Below, piece after piece: positions 1-8,425 of a DNA stretch of 34,598 nt. A program made the position numbers and the translations under genes. Numbering within the stretch: the stretch's first letter is position 1; each line of letters begins with the position of its first letter. The DNA is from Patescibacteria group bacterium (GTDB lineage: Bacteria; Patescibacteriota; Minisyncoccia; UBA6257; Colwellbacteraceae): the NCBI GenBank assembly GCA_023380305.1, contig JAMCQZ010000004.1, positions 1-34,598 on the forward strand. Direction: 5' to 3'. The notes beneath the pieces are model-generated. The model had not been told where the DNA came from, made no database searches, and saw only the letters and a list, made by a program, of their open reading frames with translations.

Positions 1-173
1 TCGGCGATGAGTTCCTGGGGATTCAAGGCTACGAAGGTGATTCCTCCGAGGATTCCAAGGATTCCTATGACAAGGAGGAGTTCGAGGAGGGTGAAACCCC
101 GTCCCAAACTGCGGGTTTGGGACGGGGGGAAGCCGGGGTGGAGAATACGGGGGGAGGAAGTAAGGCGAGGCAT
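1..173 (-). CDS. Type IV prepilin-like protein, N-terminal part (truncated by window start)
   Basis: Reverse-strand translation from ATG at 173: MPRLTSSPRILHPGFPPSQTRSLGRGFTLLELLLVIGILGILGGITFVALNPQELIA...; canonical G-FTLLE prepilin motif plus hydrophobic helix. Open to window edge; absent from ORF track. Confidence 0.85.
   Translation of the reverse strand, partial: MPRLTSSPRILHPGFPPSQTRSLGRGFTLLELLLVIGILGILGGITFVALNPQELIA
97..127. repeat. Perfect 13-bp inverted repeat with 5-nt loop (CCCCGTCCCAAAC-tgcgg-GTTTGGGACGGGG)
   Basis: Direct reading; arms 97-109 and 115-127 are exact reverse complements. Confidence 0.9.
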
Positions 174-229
174 GAAGCGAGAATTAAGATAGAAAAAAAT
201 GGAATAAGGCAGGACAAAACAATTTCATT

Positions 230-1408
230 TTATTTTACAAAGATATAAAAAAAGGCATTAGAAGTTGAAGAGCTCGTCGGATAAGCAACACGGGTTTTAT
301 ATTTGACAGCGTTACAATAATCTTTCGAATCGCTTAGAGTATATGGATAATCGTCGTATGATCCCCATAATATTCCGGCGCCGCCGTGTACCCAGTTATC
401 GGGATGATTAGCCGCGTCATTAGTCGATCCCTTGAGATTGGTGTCATCCATAGCAATGCCGGTTTCACAGAGGCCGGTAAGACAATTTTTGATTTGGCTA
501 TAAATGGCGTTTCCGTTTGTGGTCGCCGTGCCGTTATATTGTAGAGATCCGTCTTTATTGCCGTCGCAGGCAAACCTGATGACGTTCACTGAAATAAATG
601 GAGTCCAGGTCGCGAGCATGGAACCGGTGGGCGTAAGGCCAGCAAGCAGGGAATTGTAGGGCCCGGTTTGGTCGGCCAATCCGCCGGCTGTCTGTGAACT
701 GAAAATCAGAGTCCAACCGCCGCCTGAATAATCCATGTCGCAATAAACCGCTACCGAATCCGCCGCGCTCGGGTTGATATAATAAGTTCCCGACGGGGCT
801 GTCGTGTAAGCGGTTTTAACATCCTGGCAGCTCGCGAAATTGGTCGGGTGATTGATAAGCGCCGGATTGTCGCCGACTTCGTAGTGTATCGCGCTGTTGC
901 CGATATCGGTGCGCCCGGAATCCTTGATATATTTTTGGGATTCGAGCGTTGCGGCCGCTTCCCAAGTCGTCCCTCCTGAATAGACGTAAAAATAGCTCGC
1001 GTTATTCGAGGGATCGCGCGGAAGTACGGGGATCATTTTGACGTCCATTGTTGAAAAATCGACTGGCAGCCAGCCCGTGCCGTCGGTTTTTTTGAGATTG
1101 GCTTCGGTGACGCAATGGTAACTGTATCCTCCCGGAAGAACCGGCAAGGCATAAGAAGCGCAAGTCGAACTTGAATCGGGCAGAGAAAGATAGAGCGTGT
1201 TTGCCGTCCCCGGAGCGGAGCCGTAAAGAGCTCGATACAACTTCATCCCTTTATTGATAGTGTTCATATCCGCAAGTCTGGTCGCGTCCCTCGACTGGGC
1301 GAGCATGGCTGACGGATTGATAATGCTAACAGTGGTTACGCCTAAAACCGCTAAGATACCGATGACGAGCAATAATTCTATTAGCGTAAACGAGGGGGAG
1401 GGACGCAT
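230..1408 (-). CDS. Type IV prepilin-like protein with fibrinogen-like C-terminal domain
   Basis: N-term MRPSPSFTLIELLLVIGILAVLGVTTVSIINP (prepilin); C-term SCQDVKTAYTTAPSGTYYINPSAADSVAVYCDMDYSGGGWTLIFSS resembles the start of fibrinogen-related domains (CxDI..SGxYxIxP..VYCDM..GGGWT). Confidence 0.8.
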   Translation of the reverse strand: MRPSPSFTLIELLLVIGILAVLGVTTVSIINPSAMLAQSRDATRLADMNTINKGMKLYRALYGSAPGTANTLYLSLPDSSSTCASYALPVLPGGYSYHCVTEANLKKTDGTGWLPVDFSTMDVKMIPVLPRDPSNNASYFYVYSGGTTWEAAATLESQKYIKDSGRTDIGNSAIHYEVGDNPALINHPTNFASCQDVKTAYTTAPSGTYYINPSAADSVAVYCDMDYSGGGWTLIFSSQTAGGLADQTGPYNSLLAGLTPTGSMLATWTPFISVNVIRFACDGNKDGSLQYNGTATTNGNAIYSQIKNCLTGLCETGIAMDDTNLKGSTNDAANHPDNWVHGGAGILWGSYDDYPYTLSDSKDYCNAVKYKTRVAYPTSSSTSNAFFYIFVK

Positions 1409-1414
1409 GAGAAA

Positions 1415-2275
1415 TTAAATTTCGAAATCTCCGGCCGGCTTCGGTTTTTGACCTTCGATCTGAACGGTCTCGAGCTTCAATTTCCCGTTTTCGCCGATCT
1501 TCGACGCCAGAAGTTTGACGCGTTTGCTGTTTATCGTTGTCCAGACGCCGGGTTCTGGATAAAAAGCCCGGATTTTATTATGGACGATTTTCGCGAGATC
1601 GATGTCTCCGGATTCGGCGGCCTTCAGATCTTTTGCGTCGATGAAGGCCGATTTGGTTTCGAATTTTCCAGTGAAGGTCGCTTTGGATTCGTCCTGTTCA
1701 GTCGCTTTTATTTTGCCGGCTATAAATTCTGGCAGGGTCTTTATAAGCATCCGCGAAGACAGTTCGGCGAGCTTCCGCGTTAGGGTCTCGGTATTGTCGT
1801 CCGGATCGACGCTCATTCTTTCCTGGCTTAAAACCGGGCCGTGATCCATCTGGGAGTCGATTAAAAAAAGCGAAACTCCGCTTACGGATTTTCCTTCCAG
1901 AAGCGCTCCCTGGATGGGCGAGGCGCCGCGGAGTTCGGGCAAAAGCGAGGGATGGACGCCGATGACACCCGATTCGGGGATGTCGATGAGTTCCTGGGGC
2001 AATATTTTGGCATAGGCGGCGACAAGATAAAAATCAGCCGGTGTTGACCGCAAGACATCCAAAAATTTCGGAGTGATTTTTTCCGGTTGGAAAACCTTGA
2101 TGTCTTCTTTTGAATCGACAACGACGCGCTTCACGGCGCTCGGAGCGACGATGTGTTTGCGGCCGGCAGGCTTGTCGGGGTTCGTTACCACCGCTTCCGG
2201 AGCAAATCCGAATTTGATGAGATTATTTAAAATAATGGCCGCGAATTCGGGCGTTCCGAAAAAAATGAATTTCAT
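1415..2275 (-). CDS. fmt: Methionyl-tRNA formyltransferase
   Basis: MKFIFFGTPEFAAIILNNL...VVTNPDKPAGRKHIVAPSAVK...GVIGVHPSLLPELRGASPIQGALLEG formyltransferase motifs; adjacent to def. Confidence 0.95.
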   Translation of the reverse strand: MKFIFFGTPEFAAIILNNLIKFGFAPEAVVTNPDKPAGRKHIVAPSAVKRVVVDSKEDIKVFQPEKITPKFLDVLRSTPADFYLVAAYAKILPQELIDIPESGVIGVHPSLLPELRGASPIQGALLEGKSVSGVSLFLIDSQMDHGPVLSQERMSVDPDDNTETLTRKLAELSSRMLIKTLPEFIAGKIKATEQDESKATFTGKFETKSAFIDAKDLKAAESGDIDLAKIVHNKIRAFYPEPGVWTTINSKRVKLLASKIGENGKLKLETVQIEGQKPKPAGDFEI

Positions 2276-2730
2276 TATTCTTTATGATCGGCGATCAATC
2301 TGCCGTTTAAGTGATCGGTTTCGTGCTGGAAGATCCTCGCAAGCAAACCCCAGGCTTTGATCTTCAGCTTCTTGCCGTTCTTATCGAACCCGACGAGGGT
2401 TACCTGGTACGATCGCCTGATGTTTTTTTCCATTTCGGGAACGCTCAGACAGCCCTCCTCGCACTCGTCAGTTTCTTTGGAAGCGGCCGTGATTTTCGGA
2501 TTGAAGACCGTATAAAATTTCCCCTCGTTTTGGGCGACGAACATCCTCCAGTTCAATCCTATTTGGTTCGCCGAAAGACCGACACCCTTGCTGTCCTGCA
2601 TTATCTTCCGCATCTTCTTAATGACTTCGGATATTGCTTTCCGGTCGGCTTTTTTGAAATCAAAATCCGGCACCCGTCCGTGGAGGATCTTCGCTTCTTC
2701 CTTCTTATCTTGTATGGTGACGATCTTCAT
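2275..2730 (-). CDS. def: Peptide deformylase
   Basis: GVGLSANQIGLNWRMFV, EEGCLSVPE, FQHETDHLNGRL (HExxH). Confidence 0.95.
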   Translation of the reverse strand: MKIVTIQDKKEEAKILHGRVPDFDFKKADRKAISEVIKKMRKIMQDSKGVGLSANQIGLNWRMFVAQNEGKFYTVFNPKITAASKETDECEEGCLSVPEMEKNIRRSYQVTLVGFDKNGKKLKIKAWGLLARIFQHETDHLNGRLIADHKE

Positions 2731-3007
2731 TCTCTTTTTGCCAAAGGGCCATGAAATAGGCGCCCTTGTTTTTGATATTTTTCTTCTCGGCGACGGACTT
2801 AGCGAGACTCATAAGCCTGTTTTCACTAAAGTTCTTGGCCAGCTTGATATATAAGGATCTATGACTTTTATCGTCGAGAAGTTCGGCTATCTCGAGGCCC
2901 ACAAGCTGGTGCCGGGCGTAAATCCGGGATTCTTTCGCCCGTTTGTCGATTGTTTTTAGATAATCGGCAAAATCGCGCTTGGTTTCTGGTTTCCGGCCGG
3001 CGTTCAT
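2705..3007 (-). CDS. Small conserved-looking hypothetical protein (100 aa), overlapping the def start
   Basis: ORF in an apparent operon with def/fmt; -10-like TATAAT 8 nt upstream of ATG. Confidence 0.7.
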   Translation of the reverse strand: MNAGRKPETKRDFADYLKTIDKRAKESRIYARHQLVGLEIAELLDDKSHRSLYIKLAKNFSENRLMSLAKSVAEKKNIKNKGAYFMALWQKENEDRHHTR

Positions 3008-3015
3008 CGAATTCT

Positions 3016-3025
3016 ATTATATAAT
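3016..3025. promoter_or_regulatory. Symmetric divergent -10 element (ATTATATAAT) between the 2705-3007 gene and thpR
   Basis: CAT(3005-3007)-8 nt-ATTATATAAT-8 nt-ATG(3034); each strand reads TATAAT 8 nt before its start codon. Confidence 0.55.
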
Positions 3026-3033
3026 ACTTTCTG

Positions 3034-3603
3034 ATGAATAAAAGAGTTTTCGCGGCTGTCAATCTTCCCCCGGAAGCCAAGGCGGAAGCCGTGGCGGATT
3101 TGCGCGAATTGGAGGCATCTTGGAGGGGGGTAATTTTTCCGCGGTTGATCAGCGAAGAGAACTGGCACATCACCATGGGTTTTTTCGGCGACCGGAACGA
3201 GATGGAGATTGATCTGATCGGCGAGGCGATCCGGGAGGCGGCCGCGGCTTTCGCGCGCCCGAAGATAAGGCTTGAGAGGATAGTTTTCGGACCGACCGGA
3301 GGCCGTGAGGCGCGTATGGTCTGGCTCGAGGCCGTTTCGGCGGATCTCGAAGCCGTCAAAAAATCTTTGAATAATAATCTTGAAAAACGGGGGATTGTCC
3401 TCGCCGAAAAAGAAAGGAGGTTTTCTCCGCATATCACCTTGGCGAGATTCGAGCCGACGGATCCCGGCCGCTTGCCGCGGCTCGACCGGAAAATAGGTTT
3501 TGATTTCGAGGCCCGGTCGCTTGATCTTATGGAATCGAAATTATCGAGTGGGGGAACAGTTTATTCGCCGATTTTTGAAATAGACTTTAAAGGAGTAAAA
3601 TAG
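3034..3603 (+). CDS. thpR: RNA 2',3'-cyclic phosphodiesterase (LigT/2H family)
   Basis: Two HxTx motifs: NWHITMGFFGD and SPHITLARF. Confidence 0.88.
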   Translation: MNKRVFAAVNLPPEAKAEAVADLRELEASWRGVIFPRLISEENWHITMGFFGDRNEMEIDLIGEAIREAAAAFARPKIRLERIVFGPTGGREARMVWLEAVSADLEAVKKSLNNNLEKRGIVLAEKERRFSPHITLARFEPTDPGRLPRLDRKIGFDFEARSLDLMESKLSSGGTVYSPIFEIDFKGVK

Positions 3604-3613
3604 TACAATCCAC

Positions 3614-4849
3614 ATGATGAAGAAAAGGATTCTAATCGGAGTATCGCTTGTGATTTTGCTTGTCGGCGCGACCGCCGGCGCTTTCTATATAGGCTACAAA
3701 AAAGGCTTCGCCGAAACGAAGATCATCGAGATCAAGGGCGTGGCCGACATCAATCCGAACGAAAAGGTTAACGCCGATTTTGGGGTTTTTTGGCAGGCCT
3801 GGGACAAGATCAAATCCAAGTATGTCAAAGCCAAAGACGTCAAAGACCAGGATTTGGTTTACGGAGCGATCAACGGCATGCTCGAGAGTCTCGGCGACCC
3901 CTATACCATTTTTATGAATCCGGAGGACGCCAAGAAATTTACCGAGGATGTGAACGGCAATTTCGGCGGGATTGGGGCCGAACTTGAAAATCGGGACAAC
4001 CAGGTGGTGGTGGTCGCGCCTCTCAAGGGGACGCCGGCCGAACGGGCCGGATTGAAACCCGGAGACATCATCCTCCAGGCCGGGGACGTCAAGCTGACGG
4101 ACATCGACGTGAGCGAGGCGGTGAAGATCATCCGCGGCGATCCGGGGACGGAAATCACCCTGCTTATCATGCGCGAAGGATTTGCGGCTCCGAAGGAATT
4201 CAAAATCACGAGGGAGATTATCGAGGTGCCGACCCTTGATTGGTCTTGGAAAAATAACAAGATTGCCTACATCCAGCTTTATAATTTCAACCAGGTGGCG
4301 CCGAGCGCTTTCTACAGAGCTATCGTCGACACCGTGCCGCAGGGCGCGAGAGGCGTTATCTTGGATTTGAGGAATAACCCGGGCGGCTACCTTGACGTGG
4401 CCGTGAACATCGCCGGATGGTTTCTAAAACCCGGCGAGACCGTGGTCTCCGAAAAATTTGCGAACGGAGACATGGACGTTTTGCGGGCTTCGGGAACTGG
4501 TGCCCTTCAGAACATGCCTGTTGTGGTTTTGGTAAACAGCGGATCGGCTTCGGCTTCGGAAATTCTGGCCGGAGCTCTCCGCGATAACCGTGGCATTAAG
4601 ATCGTCGGGGAAAAAACCTTTGGCAAAGGCACGGTCCAGGAGCTCGAGGATCTCAAGGATGGTTCGGTTTTGAAAATAACTATTGCCAGCTGGGTGATGC
4701 CCGGAGGCAAGATTTTGAACGGCAGCGGCATCACGCCGGATTACGCGGTTGATCTGACGGACGACGATGCAAAAAACGATCGCGACCCCCAGCTCGACAA
4801 AGCCATCGAAGTTTTGGAATCCCAAATAACGGTCGGCCAAAACCAATAA
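3614..4849 (+). CDS. Carboxyl-terminal processing protease (S41 family) with PDZ domain; start may be the second ATG at 3617
   Basis: N-terminal TM; PDZ-like region GTPAERAGLKPGDIILQAGDVKL; S41 core GVILDLRNNPGGYLDVAVNIAGWFL...VVLVNSGSASASEILAGALRDN..KTFGKGTVQ. Confidence 0.93.
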   Translation: MMKKRILIGVSLVILLVGATAGAFYIGYKKGFAETKIIEIKGVADINPNEKVNADFGVFWQAWDKIKSKYVKAKDVKDQDLVYGAINGMLESLGDPYTIFMNPEDAKKFTEDVNGNFGGIGAELENRDNQVVVVAPLKGTPAERAGLKPGDIILQAGDVKLTDIDVSEAVKIIRGDPGTEITLLIMREGFAAPKEFKITREIIEVPTLDWSWKNNKIAYIQLYNFNQVAPSAFYRAIVDTVPQGARGVILDLRNNPGGYLDVAVNIAGWFLKPGETVVSEKFANGDMDVLRASGTGALQNMPVVVLVNSGSASASEILAGALRDNRGIKIVGEKTFGKGTVQELEDLKDGSVLKITIASWVMPGGKILNGSGITPDYAVDLTDDDAKNDRDPQLDKAIEVLESQITVGQNQ

Positions 4850-4863
4850 TTTCGTTTTAAAAA

Positions 4864-5298
4864 ATGAAAGTCATTCTACTCCAGGATATAAAAAATGTCG
4901 GCCGAAGGCATGAAATAAAAAACGTTTCTGACGGCTACGCCAGGAATATGCTTTTACCGAGGAGGCTGGCGGTTTTAGCCACCCCGGAAGAACTCAAAAA
5001 AATAGAAAAGGAGAATTTAGCCGCCGTCGCGGAGGAAAAGGAACTGGTCGCCAAACTGAAATCGGTAACCGACGGAGAGCCCATCAAGTTCTATCTGAAA
5101 ACCGGGGATAAAGGAGAAATCTATACTTCGATCAAAGCCGAAGACATCGAAGAGGAATTGAAGAGAAGGGGATTGGAGGAAATAAAAGTGAAGCTTTCGA
5201 AGCCGATAAAAAATCTCGGCCTTACAGAAGTCGAGATCCATTGGCGTAAAGGTATTGTTGCCAAAGTTAAGATTTCGGTAGAACCTTCACCCCGGTAA
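4864..5298 (+). CDS. rplI: 50S ribosomal protein bL9
   Basis: [42 protein letters not shown]. Confidence 0.95.
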   Translation: MKVILLQDIKNVGRRHEIKNVSDGYARNMLLPRRLAVLATPEELKKIEKENLAAVAEEKELVAKLKSVTDGEPIKFYLKTGDKGEIYTSIKAEDIEEELKRRGLEEIKVKLSKPIKNLGLTEVEIHWRKGIVAKVKISVEPSPR

Positions 5299-5548
5299 CG
5301 TATCTGATTTTGGAATTGAACCGAGTCTTCTTGGTTTTGAAATAGCGGACAACGCCGTCGATTTTCGAATAAAGAGTGTCGTCTCCGGCGCGGGTGACGT
5401 TCACTCCGGCGATATATTTACTGCCTCTTTGGCGAAGCAAAATCTGGCCGGGCTTAACCGATTCTCCGTGATTCTTCTTTATGCCTAATCTTTTAGCCTC
5501 GGAATCTCTGCCTAACTTGGTGGATCCGAGGGCCTTAGTATGTGCCAT
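5267..5548 (-). CDS. rpmA: 50S ribosomal protein bL27 (start trimmed to internal [11 protein letters not shown])
   Basis: [65 protein letters not shown]. Confidence 0.95.
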   Translation of the reverse strand: MAHTKALGSTKLGRDSEAKRLGIKKNHGESVKPGQILLRQRGSKYIAGVNVTRAGDDTLYSKIDGVVRYFKTKKTRFNSKIRYVTGVKVLPKS

Positions 5549-5574
5549 AACGGGATAATGATAATATAGAAGTA

Positions 5575-5718
5575 ATGAATCTGTCAACCGGAAAAACAAG
5601 GATTTTCCTCGTTGTTATCGGGCTCCTGACCCTTATTCTGGTTTTCGGTTTAGGCTATTTATCAGGCCAGAGCTTCTGCCGGAATCCGATAATAATAGAA
5701 CAGAAGGGGTGTGGATAA
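5575..5718 (+). CDS. 47-aa single-TM small membrane protein candidate
   Basis: Hand translation [47 protein letters not shown]; below ORF-track cutoff; divergent from rpmA with AT-rich promoter-like sequence between. Confidence 0.5.
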   Translation: MNLSTGKTRIFLVVIGLLTLILVFGLGYLSGQSFCRNPIIIEQKGCG

Positions 5719-5757
5719 GGTAATTGACAAAGCCTGGCGGTACTTCATCATTGAGAT

Positions 5758-7752
5758 ATGACACATTTATCAAGTAGAAAGACTTTTCTATTGGTATTGT
5801 GGTTGACGGCTCTCTTCGCGACTGGAGAGCTTTTTTGTACTCATAGGGTTGAAGCCGCGGATAATTATGCACAAACGATTGTTTTAAATCCAGGCTGGAA
5901 TATTGTTTCCACTCCGAGGCTTTTAAGCAGTCATGTCTTTTCTGTCGATGCGATAAGCCAAAACTTTGATATTTATACCTTGAATCCAACCGATCCTTCA
6001 GGGTGGTCGACAATGGCCGGGATTAATCAAGTAGAGTTCAAACCGTTGTTTGGGTATTTTATTAATAATAAAACCGGTGTCAATCAAACATTAATTTTTA
6101 ATTACCAACAGGGCCTTAACCCAAATCAACGATTATTTCAAAGGAACTTTAATACGATCGGTTGGTATTCAATTGGCGCAGCGCAACCAACCTATACAAA
6201 AATTAAATGCGCAAATACCACCGATACTAATAATGTCTCTAAAATATTAACTTCAATCAAAGATGCTTATAGTCAATTGATTGATTTTACTAATGAAGAT
6301 TATGACATTAATAATCAGACTAGCGTTAATTCAGCTCGTATCGGCGATTCGTGGAAGGCGGTCATTGCTGACGACGCCGATGATATGAACGACTTACGAG
6401 AATTAAAAGGATATGCTGTATATATTAATAAGTCTTCTTCTTTTATTGGAACGCAAAATATTGATCCAGTAGTCGATGAATGTGTTGAGCTTGATTTAAC
6501 GCCACCGATTATTACATTAAGCGGGCCTTCGACTATTAATCTTAATGCCGGTGAAAACTATATCGAGTTAGGCGCTACAGCTATGGATAATATCGATGGC
6601 GATGTCGCGGTAACAATAAATGGCAATATCGATACTTCTGTGTCAGGAACACAATATGTGTTATATAACGCTGTTGATGCCGCCGGAAATCATGCTATAC
6701 AAGCAACACGGATGGTTATTATCCATACTACGCCTGATTTTCTGTCTTCATCGGATAGCACTTTGACCCCGATCGATCAGAACGTTATCGGCCCGGTTTC
6801 TCAAGTGGTCCTTGGCTACTTGAAGATTACCGCCCAGAACGAGGATCAGGATCTTCGCAGATTGCTTTTGAGCTCCACCGCGACTGTGGCCGCCGACTTG
6901 AGGACCGTCGCTTCGAGCGTTGCCCTTTACGATGGCAACACCCAGGTGACCAACTTCAATGCTCCGCTGGCTGCTGGTGGAACTTGTATCACCGCTGCTG
7001 ATGAGGCTGCTGGTGATGTCTGCTTCGCTGCGACTGATGTCTTGACCCCGACTACCTTCAGCTTGAACACGCCGAAGACTTTGAAGGTTGTTGCTAACCT
7101 TTTGACTCCGGCTGCTGAAGATATAACCGAATATTTATTTATTCGACCAGGTAAATTAGAGTTGCTTGGTAAGACCTCTGGTGTTGTCGCTTCGAACGGC
7201 GCTTTGATTGATCTTCGCACGACCACTTCTTTGGGCACCGGCGGTACCTATACCGTCCGCTCGAACGTTGTGGAAGTCGTGAAGGACGCGACCTCTCCTT
7301 CGGGAAGTGTCCGCGGCACCTTCGTCAATCACGGCATCTGGCAGTTCACCGCTAACGGCACTGCTGCGACCTTGGATATCGGCCGTTTGATCTTTACCTC
7401 CCGCGTCGGCTTGCCGAACGTGGCTGGTAATGCTGCGACTGCCGCTATGTTCAGGTTGTACAATGTGACCACCGGCGCGGTTATCACTCCGGTAACGATC
7501 ACTGTTAACAACGCCGCCGGCACCGTAACCTTTGATGGCATTCCTTCCGGTCAGCTTCAGTTGACCCGCGGTATCGCCCAGAAGGTCGCCTTGCAGGTGA
7601 CTACCACTTCGACCGCTGTCTGGCCGATCAACACCCAGCTTCAGTGGAGCTTGACTACTCGAGATTCAATAGATGTAACAAGTGGTGGCGCTGGCTATGG
7701 CGCGACCACCTGGTCGTTCCCGGCTGACGCGAACACTGTCACTCTTCCATAA
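5758..7752 (+). CDS. Secreted surface protein: signal peptide, N-terminal domain, DUF5011/Ig-like domain, S-layer-like C-terminal region
   Basis: Signal peptide (FLLVLWLTALFATGELFCTHRVEAADNY); PPIITLSGPSTINLNAGENYIELGATAMDNIDGDVAVTINGNIDTSVSGTQYVLYNAVDAAGNHA resembles DUF5011; C-terminal Thr/Val/Ala-rich beta-type sequence. Confidence 0.75.
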   Translation: MTHLSSRKTFLLVLWLTALFATGELFCTHRVEAADNYAQTIVLNPGWNIVSTPRLLSSHVFSVDAISQNFDIYTLNPTDPSGWSTMAGINQVEFKPLFGYFINNKTGVNQTLIFNYQQGLNPNQRLFQRNFNTIGWYSIGAAQPTYTKIKCANTTDTNNVSKILTSIKDAYSQLIDFTNEDYDINNQTSVNSARIGDSWKAVIADDADDMNDLRELKGYAVYINKSSSFIGTQNIDPVVDECVELDLTPPIITLSGPSTINLNAGENYIELGATAMDNIDGDVAVTINGNIDTSVSGTQYVLYNAVDAAGNHAIQATRMVIIHTTPDFLSSSDSTLTPIDQNVIGPVSQVVLGYLKITAQNEDQDLRRLLLSSTATVAADLRTVASSVALYDGNTQVTNFNAPLAAGGTCITAADEAAGDVCFAATDVLTPTTFSLNTPKTLKVVANLLTPAAEDITEYLFIRPGKLELLGKTSGVVASNGALIDLRTTTSLGTGGTYTVRSNVVEVVKDATSPSGSVRGTFVNHGIWQFTANGTAATLDIGRLIFTSRVGLPNVAGNAATAAMFRLYNVTTGAVITPVTITVNNAAGTVTFDGIPSGQLQLTRGIAQKVALQVTTTSTAVWPINTQLQWSLTTRDSIDVTSGGAGYGATTWSFPADANTVTLP

Positions 7753-8424
7753 ATGCGTCTCTTTAATACTTCATTAAAGCTCTTAATGGTAGTTTCTTAC
7801 TTTTTGAGCCATGCTAGTATGGCTCAAGCCACAATGTTTCCGGACTTTCCAATGGCTTTTTGGGGTAGTGTGACTATTGATGGTGTGGCGGCGCCAGCGG
7901 GGACTATAGTTCGCGCTTATTATGGTAATGTTTTAGCCGGGGAAATCATTCTTAAAGAGAGCGGCATTTATGGTTATGCTGATTCTATAAAACAGAAAAT
8001 GCTTGTGAAATCAGGAAGTGGACAAATTACTTTTAAATTAAAACCCATCTCCGGGTTAGAGACAGAGGGATTAGTACTGATTATTTATCCGCAATTTACA
8101 AGCGGATTGACGGTTAATAAATCATTAAGTTTTATCACTCAATCTCAAGCAGCCAATAATATAAATAATACTGGTGGCGGAGGAGGTGGCGGGGGAAGCT
8201 TGTCAAATAGTTTCGAATCCTCGGCGAATAACGCGACAGATAATACCAATTTATCTTATTCAAAAGGAGACGCTAATCATGATGGTAAGATTGATCTTCT
8301 CGATTTCAATACATTAATGGTGAATTGGAATCAAACAGAGGTTAATAACAACGCTGATTTTAATAATGATGGCAAGGTCGACATCTTTGACTTTAATTTA
8401 TTAATGATTAATTGGACAAAATAA
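7753..8424 (+). CDS. Secreted protein with C-terminal dockerin type I-like Ca-binding repeats
   Basis: Start abuts previous stop (TAAATG); N-terminal hydrophobic signal; Gly linker NTGGGGGGGGS; two DxNxDGxIxxxD loops: GDANHDGKIDLLDFNTLMVNW and ADFNNDGKVDIFDFNLLMINW. Confidence 0.8.
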   Translation: MRLFNTSLKLLMVVSYFLSHASMAQATMFPDFPMAFWGSVTIDGVAAPAGTIVRAYYGNVLAGEIILKESGIYGYADSIKQKMLVKSGSGQITFKLKPISGLETEGLVLIIYPQFTSGLTVNKSLSFITQSQAANNINNTGGGGGGGGSLSNSFESSANNATDNTNLSYSKGDANHDGKIDLLDFNTLMVNWNQTEVNNNADFNNDGKVDIFDFNLLMINWTK

Positions 8425-8425
8425 A

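Noticed and set aside
7-192. + strand 61-aa ORF
   Set aside because: Antisense to the clear prepilin N-terminus on the minus strand; low-complexity Arg/Pro product.
5633-6013. - strand 126-aa ORF
   Set aside because: Antisense to the signal-peptide start of the cassette's first gene; no domain resemblance.
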